From contig CM035309.1 of assembly GCA_002900995.3 (NCBI GenBank), positions 310,001 to 374,000 on the forward strand: a DNA stretch of 64,000 bases. The letters run 5' to 3'. Every line of letters starts with the position of its first letter. Position 1 is the first letter of the stretch. Of this stretch, positions 58,102 through 64,000 are shown in pieces. The notes beneath the pieces were generated by a model. The model was not told the origin of the DNA and did no database searches. It saw only the letters and a list, made by a program, of their open reading frames with translations. A program made the translations under genes and the position numbers. This DNA is from Ganoderma boninense (Eukaryota > Basidiomycota > Agaricomycetes > Polyporales > Polyporaceae).

Positions 58102-59384
58102 GCTTGTTTCTTCTACCCTGGATGACCGCGAGAGAGATATCTTTGACGGATATCAACTTAATCCGTTCAGAAGTCGAGGAGCACTGGAAGACAAGGTGTC
58201 CTGGTCCTTAACTGTTCAAGGAGATGAAGGTGTGCAGAGAAAATAGTGGACGTTATTGGAGGAGTCTTGGCAGATGTTGAGATGAGGGCTCAGAGAAACG
58301 TCGACCGTATGGATAACGTAGCTATGTATAGCAGGTGTCAAGCCGGAGCCGCCATAGTTTGGCATCGAGGCGACATGTCACAAAGGCTTGGATATCAAGC
58401 CATGGTGATGCTTATCCAAGCCGTTCGGGATCACAAACACCTCGAACGATGGTCTGCCCTTCGGTCCCGCTCGCAGACCTGTAGTCATCCTGACGCAGGG
58501 TGACTCAGTTGCGCATCCGAATCAGCGACCGATGCTGCGGGCCTGCAGCCGCAGTGCTCCTCAGCATTCATGGAGAGTCTAGAGGCAGCCTCAACGTGCT
58601 TACATTGAGGAACATTCTCAGCTGTTGAGTCCCCCACAGTGGCGGAAGGAAATCATCGAGCCTCGAGTGCGTCAGTCAGAGATTCGTGCATGCGTAACGG
58701 ATGGTGGCCGGTCCTCGCTTATCCCCCTACACCCTCGTTCTGCTATAATTAGAGGGATATAAGCGAAGAAGAGCGGCAGGGAGGAGCATAAAGGAGCCAA
58801 TGATTCGCCCACGGCGCACGGAAGCGTGCAGGATCGACGACTCGGACGGTCGTACTTATTCCGGGGTCCCCACTGTTCAAGTTCTCCACTGGATTTTCAG
58901 CCACAACCCTTAGACTAATGACCCTATTGCGTGCCCTCGGTAGGGGCTCCAATAAATATTAACGAGTCTCAGAAAGAAACACCCTCAAGTGAACCGAAGG
59001 CGGGAGCCTGGCTCACCAAGTGGCCACCGAGGGAGTCTCCAGGGCTAAGCCAGCGTCCCAATCGATCTTCAAATTGAGGGGAAGCGAGTCTTCATAATTT
59101 CAAAGAGATAAACCGAGAAGTAGAGGAGCGATAGCAGAGTTGCCATGTCGCTATGTTCACCGAGTCCATCGCGGTCAATTCTAACAACGGGCGGAGAAAT
59201 CGGGCCGTCTCCTTGGTAGTGAGCGCTTGAATTGCCATGTTGGGAAACGCAAGCGCTTATCGGCCCACCACCCCGGCCACGAAATCGCGACAAACACCCA
59301 AACTCATGCACCTCAGCCACTTCCCCTTCCTTGCCGCCGATCTATCCCTTCCTCTATGTCTGTGAAAGTGCCTTTTAATCGACC
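58102..59384. other. Divergent intergenic region
   Basis: No gene. It carries the promoters of the minus-strand transporter and of ALG12. Confidence 0.5.
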
Positions 59385-61535
59385 ATGAGTTTAGCTCTCG
59401 ACCTCGCCATCCTCTTGACAAGCCTCAGTTACGTCTCGCTCGCCCCATATACCAAGGTCGAGGAGAGCTTCAACCTACACGCGACACACGATGTGCTCAT
59501 GTACGGCGTCGGGTCCTCAAATCTACACAAAGTGCGCACGCGTTCTCCGTCGTGGAAGTTCATCCGTTGAAGATGACGCGTCGAAACCCGCTACGGTCGC
59601 TGGCTGGTCAGTATGACCACTTCACCTTCCCCGGTGCGGTCCCGCGGACGTTCGTGGGGAGTGTTGTGCTTGCGTGGGCGTCGAACGTCGTCCTGCGAAT
59701 AGGGTCATGGATGGGGCTTTATGAGGACAAGTTTGACATGCAGATCATCGGTGAGTCCTGCGTTTCCTGGTCTGCAAGACGTGCTTATATGTGCCCAGTA
59801 CGGATGGTCCTCGCCAGTGCCAACGCTGTCGGACTGATCTCTCTTCGACGCGCCGTGACACGACGTTTTGGACGGCCCGCCGGGTTCATGTTCGTGCTGC
59901 TGTCGATAACACAGTTCCATCTCCCGTTCTGGATGGGTCGTACCCTACCGAACATGTTCGCGCTTCTACCTGGTGAGTTCTCCCTCGTTTTCCCCTTTGT
60001 CGAGCCCCCCGGAAGTTTATTTGGACGCCTGGCTGCTAGCGAACATCGCCCTACGTCTCCTTATCGACCGCGCACCCAACTCGACGCGACCGTCCAAGTC
60101 GAACGTGCACTGGGCAATCGCTCTCCTCACATTCACAACGGTCGTGTTCCGCTCCGAGTTGCTCCTCCTCCTCGGGCCTCTCGCACTCCAAGCAGCCATC
60201 CGCTACACGTCCTTCTACAACGTCATCAAAGTCGGGCTCATCTCCGGCATAATCTCTGCTGGTGAGTATCTCCCCCCCCTTCCCCAGGAGACAGTGGACG
60301 CGGCCTGACTGACGCACGCAGCTATCACCGTGCTGGTCGACTCGTACTTCTGGCAGCAATGGCCGCTCTGGCCAGAGCTCTACGGGCTCTACTTCAACGT
60401 CATCCAAGGCAAGAGCTCCGACTGGGGTGTAAGTCACCCACCCTTCCCACCCTTCCACCCTTCCCACTTTCTAGTGACCTAACGCTCTTCGCATCCAGGT
60501 AGAGCCGTTGCACGCCTACGTGACGTCGTACCTCCCGAAGCTCCTGCTCTCCTCCTTCCCGCTCGCGGGCCTCGGCTTCCTGCTCGACGGCCGCGTGCGC
60601 TCCTTCCTGCTGCCGTACCTCGCCTTCGTCGGCCTCATCAGCGGCCTCGCGCACAAAGAATGGCGCTTCGTCGTCTACGCCGTGCCCGCGTTCAACGTTG
60701 CCGCCGCGCGCGGCGCCGCGTGGCTGTACGTCTGCATCTCCTTCTCTCACGCACGGACTACCAACTTACCCTCTGCTCGCCCGCGGATCCTGACGTGCTC
60801 TTCTTTCCTCTTCTTCCTGTCGCCACGCGCACGCGTGTCTGCGTCCAGGGCGAGCAGGCGGAAAGGCTCGCTCTTCGGCCAGCTGTGCTTCCTCGCGCTC
60901 GCCGGCATGCTCGCTGCCAACGCCGCCGCGACGCTGCTCTTCGCGCGCGCCTCGGCTGCGAACTACCCCGGGGGCACCGCGCTGCACACGTTCAACGAGC
61001 AGTTCGCCGCGCAGCCGCACGGTCCGTCCCTCCTCTTGCGCCTCGTGTGATTTTGCGCTTACGCCTCCCCCTCTCCCTGTCTCTGCCTTACTTTGTCTGT
61101 CTCTGTCTCACACACACGCGCGCGCGATGGCGGGTCCGTGCACTAGTGCACGTCCACATCTCGAACCTCGCGGCGCAGACGGGCGCGTCGCTCTTCCTCC
61201 ACCGCAACGCGCCCCCGTTCCACCCCGCGATCGGCACCCCAGCGCACACGGAGTGGGTATACGACAAGACGGAGAACCTGTCCCTCGCGGACCTCGCGCG
61301 CGCGCGCAACGCCACGCACGTCATCGCCGAGGTCGAGGAATTGCACAAGGGGGACAGGAAGGATGCGGATGCGTGGATTGAAGTCGCGCGCGTGGCGGGG
61401 TTCGACGGGTGGCGGTTTGGGGGGGTGCGCGCGCTTGCGCAGGGGCGGTTTGGCGGGCTCGGTGACTTTGGGAGCGTGCTGGAGATGAGGCGGAGTGCGA
61501 AGCTCGTGGTTCTGGAGAGGAGGGAGACTGACTGA
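59385..61535 (+). CDS. ALG12: ALG12-type alpha-1,6-mannosyltransferase (GT22)
   Basis: Eight exons (59385-59531, 59612-59750, 59799-59972, 60016-60261, 60322-60428, 60499-60725, 60849-61021, 61147-61535) give 533 aa. The family signatures are in order: [17 protein letters not shown] near the N-terminus with the catalytic-loop acidic residues, [14 protein letters not shown], the helix [34 protein letters not shown], and the ALG12/GPI-B/ALG9 superfamily motif [12 protein letters not shown] (HKEW at 323-326). It is a polytopic ER membrane enzyme that adds the eighth mannose (alpha-1,6) to the dolichol-linked N-glycan precursor from dolichol-P-mannose. The length fits (yeast 551, human 488). The 43-nt third intron is at the short end. 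ALG9 or PIG-B are less likely given FPGAVPRTF. Confidence 0.93.
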
Positions 61536-61784
61536 GACATAGATCGGGGTAGGACGACGTGTCTATGTCTACTAGCGTATCTTGTCGTGACCGAGACAAG
61601 GAAGTGAAAGTGCTAGTGGGGGTGGGTATTACATGGTACAGTTCGTTTCGGCTGTGCTGCCGACGCGTTAGGATGCGTGCGCAGGCCTAGGGAAGCGTGT
61701 GCGCGCTCGTTCGTTCGCGTCCACTAGTACTACATACTATAGAGGTTCACGTTCACCTTCCTAATGGGAGATTTGAACCAACAT
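61536..61784. other. Convergent intergenic spacer
   Basis: 249 bp between ALG12 and the transporter. Nothing recognised. Confidence 0.5.
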
Positions 61785-64000
61785 CTACACGATGCCTGCG
61801 AACGAGCGCAGCTCCTTCGTCAGAGGAGTCAGACTGGACACGGGGACCTCCGAGACGTCGACGTCGACGTCCATCTCGGAAGCGCGGCCCGGCGTCTTGG
61901 CCTTCTGGACGTCCGCATCCGTCTCGTCTACTACGTCGCCTGAGGTCTCGCTCGGGACGGTGCTGCTCGCGAGGAGCTTGCGCGCCCTGCGCTGGTCCCG
62001 CTTCGAGAGGTACAGCGTGAGCATCGCGAAGGACACTGGTGGGGCATGGAGAATTCGTCAGCTGCAAATTACTCATCGCGGAGTGCAAAACGCTGGATAA
62101 TAATGTCACGCACTCATGCTGAAGTTGATGCATGCGGTGGAGACGTTCCCCTTGAACACCCTCGGTTGCTCGACTTGCGGGAAGATGAGGCTGGGTGGGC
62201 ACGGCACACGTGCAGGGCAGAATATGCCATACGGTCCGTCAGATGGAGATTCAAAGGGAACACAGCACGGGGTGACGGCGTACATGGGCAGCCACGCTTG
62301 GACCACGTATGCGAACATGTTGCAGCTGGCGACGACGAAGGCGCGCTCTGAAATCTGCAGGCTCAGTACTAGCCACCTCGCTCTCGCACGAACAGGAAGG
62401 ATCGACGCACTCTCGTTGTCGTGTCCTGTCAGTTCGTTCGCCCACGCTAGGATGAGGCCCGACAGTCCGCCCTGCACAGCCGTCTGAAAAGGGGGAGAAC
62501 GTTACGATGCTGCCTCAGAAATGCTGGGGTTTGGGTGGATGTGGAAGACGCACGAAGTAGTAGAACACCCATCGTCTAGGCTGCATGAGCGCGGACACGA
62601 CGGGCAAGGGAGCGAGCAGAGGGACATACCGCGTGATGTGCTCGTAGAGCGGTGTGGACGCGAGGACGATGTTCGTAGTCATGGCCCACGTCTGGTTGGA
62701 AACGTTCAGCGAGGGGGAACCGCGAATAGACGGGGCGATTACTCACGCCTGCAAAGAGCATAGGAGGCCATCTGGCCTGGATAATGTCGGACCACCAGGC
62801 GTAAATGAGGGCTACAAAATTGGTCAGAACATTGCACGAAGTCGATAAACCCCTTCTCGCTCGGCCTACTTGTGACCACCTGGACAGCTTGGATACCGAG
62901 GGGATACGTGTTGATCTGGCCGATAGTATACACAGTGTGCCCGGGTATGTTGAAGCTCTTGAGCCTGGGGACGGGCAGGTCAGTGCCGTGCGATGTGGGG
63001 AAGGACTCTCGTGGTATACCAGAAGATCATTGAAGTCGATGGTCCATTGCCGTTGTTGAACTTAGCGATACGTGAGCGAGGGTTCGCGAAAAGGCGACGA
63101 CAGCACGAACCAGGACATAAACTAGATCAACCGTTCATTAGAACCTTAAATCGAATGAGATGCATACGAAAAGCTTACGTGGAACGAGCGTGTGGATGTG
63201 CCATGTAGTGAAGAACGCAGCAACCTATCCGCGTAGTCAGCAGGCGGAATGCAGCAACCACTGAGAACGATGGTTTGCTCGTGCACCTTCTTCCTAGTGA
63301 AGGCGGCAGGTGGCTTTCTCCCGATCTCGGTCTGTTCTTCGGTGTAGAACATCGACGGTCTGGTGTTAGATGGAAGGTCTAATTTGCCATTAGAGTAAGC
63401 TCGCCAACTTTGACGTATGCCTCAACATTAAGGCCCACCTGGCATGACCAAGAAGCCCAGTAATGCGATGGGGATGGTTATCATGCCGTCAATAATGAAA
63501 AGCCCTTGTGACATACGATAGGATTAGCATAAATGCTTCGACGTAGCGGACCATTATGACTTACATTTCCAGCCAGCCAAACCATGGACACCGTTCAGAC
63601 CGTTGTAAGCCCCCTGTAAAAGTCTCTTAGTTTTGGCGTCCATGAGCGCGAAACAATCGAAATGCATACCGTCTGAAGGAAGCCACTAAACATAGGACCG
63701 AGTGCGCTTGCAGTCTACAGTACAATTCCTCGGGTCAGGCAGCCCGAAAAGAAAAGGAACGAGGAAACGACAGTACTAACTTGGAAAATGCATGCACGCT
63801 TCCCCAGCTCGTCCGGCTTGTACCAACTGCCAATCACGTATTGCATGGCCGGGTAGAACGTCGACTCAGCAAGGCCTATCAGTGCAGCGGCGAGTTAGTG
63901 AGTGGATTATGACTGTGTTCGCCATGTACTAGGGACTGCACGTACCCACGAAGAAGCGCACGGTAACGAGCGTTTCGAAGTTCTTCGCGCTTGCAAGAAT
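61785..64000 (-). CDS. DAL5/allantoate-permease-type MFS transporter (5' end outside window)
   Basis: The gene enters at base 64000 and ends at 61785. I can follow about 15 short exons, e.g. 64000-63946, 63875-63781, 63714-63670, 63613-63565, 63504-63439, 63378-63287, 63224-63179 and the last 62035-61785. The order is typical of the anion:cation symporter (DAL5/TNA1/FEN2/VHT1) MFS family: VTVRFFVGLAESTFYPAMQY then VIGSWY, GPMFSGFLQTGAYNGLNGVHG, WLFIIDGMITIPIALLG, FYTEEQTEIGRKPP, FNNGNGP, YPLGIQAVQ, LIYAWWSDIIQARWPPML, RAFVVASCNMFAYVVQAWLP and CINFSM. The C-terminal 60 residues are hydrophilic. Substrates in this family include vitamins, allantoate and nicotinate; the one here cannot be told. 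Two central exon joins (about 63040-63160 and 62395) are tentative. Confidence 0.85.

Noticed and set aside
60660..61381. Long plus-strand ORFs overlapping ALG12
   Set aside because: Arg-rich readings of ALG12 exons in wrong frames; only the 3' part of the 60660 frame is a real ALG12 exon.
61765..61790. GGTTCAAATC tRNA B-box-like sequence on the minus strand
   Set aside because: The flanking bases do not form a T-arm stem and no A box or acceptor stem fits.

Overview
The window looks like nuclear DNA of a mushroom-forming basidiomycete (Agaricomycetes). The evidence is intron-dense genes with mostly 43-75 nt GT-AG introns and CTNAC-type branch points, GC-rich coding exons, class I hydrophobins of the Polyporales-like type (mature N-terminus with an ARGLPP motif), and basidiomycete-specific families. 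It is mainly chromosomal, with a few small non-autonomous repeats and no autonomous transposon, rRNA, CRISPR or convincing tRNA. All exon joins were worked out by hand from splice signals and reading frame.

Left part (1-14.3 kb): the 3' end of an unknown gene, an F-box gene, and a decayed antisense copy of an intronless gene whose intact relative lies at 20.9 kb. Then come three tandem class I hydrophobin genes on the minus strand (5.5-6.4, 9.1-10.0, 11.9-13.1 kb). They share a four-exon structure, a promoter TATA block and duplicated flanks. Inverted-repeat elements lie in the array (3.69-4.71 kb, 10.60-10.98 kb, and inside an intron of the third hydrophobin).

Middle (14.3-33 kb): a long gene-poor stretch, a small conserved-looking gene (18.3 kb), the intronless gene (20.9 kb), and a tandem array of three single-pass membrane proteins (22.1-28.6 kb, minus). 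These have a cysteine-rich ectodomain, a Ser/Thr stalk, one transmembrane helix and a conserved cytoplasmic tail on its own last exon. Two small genes follow (29.5 and 31.8 kb; the second looks mitochondrial), then a coiled-coil protein with an Arg/Asp/Glu-rich tract (33.5 kb).

Right part (37-64 kb): three GH18 chitinases on the minus strand (37.1, 40.9, 43.8 kb). Each keeps an 8-nt microexon, and only the first has a CBM5/12-like domain. Next are a sulfite-oxidase-family molybdoenzyme, a DUF1748 mini-protein, a RAD51D-like recombination gene, TMS1/SERINC with one GC-AG intron and one 1.6-kb intron, an MFS transporter gene with an apparent 1-nt frameshift, ALG12 mannosyltransferase, and a truncated DAL5-type MFS transporter running off the end.

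Functionally, cell-surface and wall genes stand out: hydrophobins, the ectodomain membrane proteins, chitinases and ALG12 N-glycan assembly. Three of these groups expanded by local tandem duplication. Housekeeping genes sit mainly at the right end.
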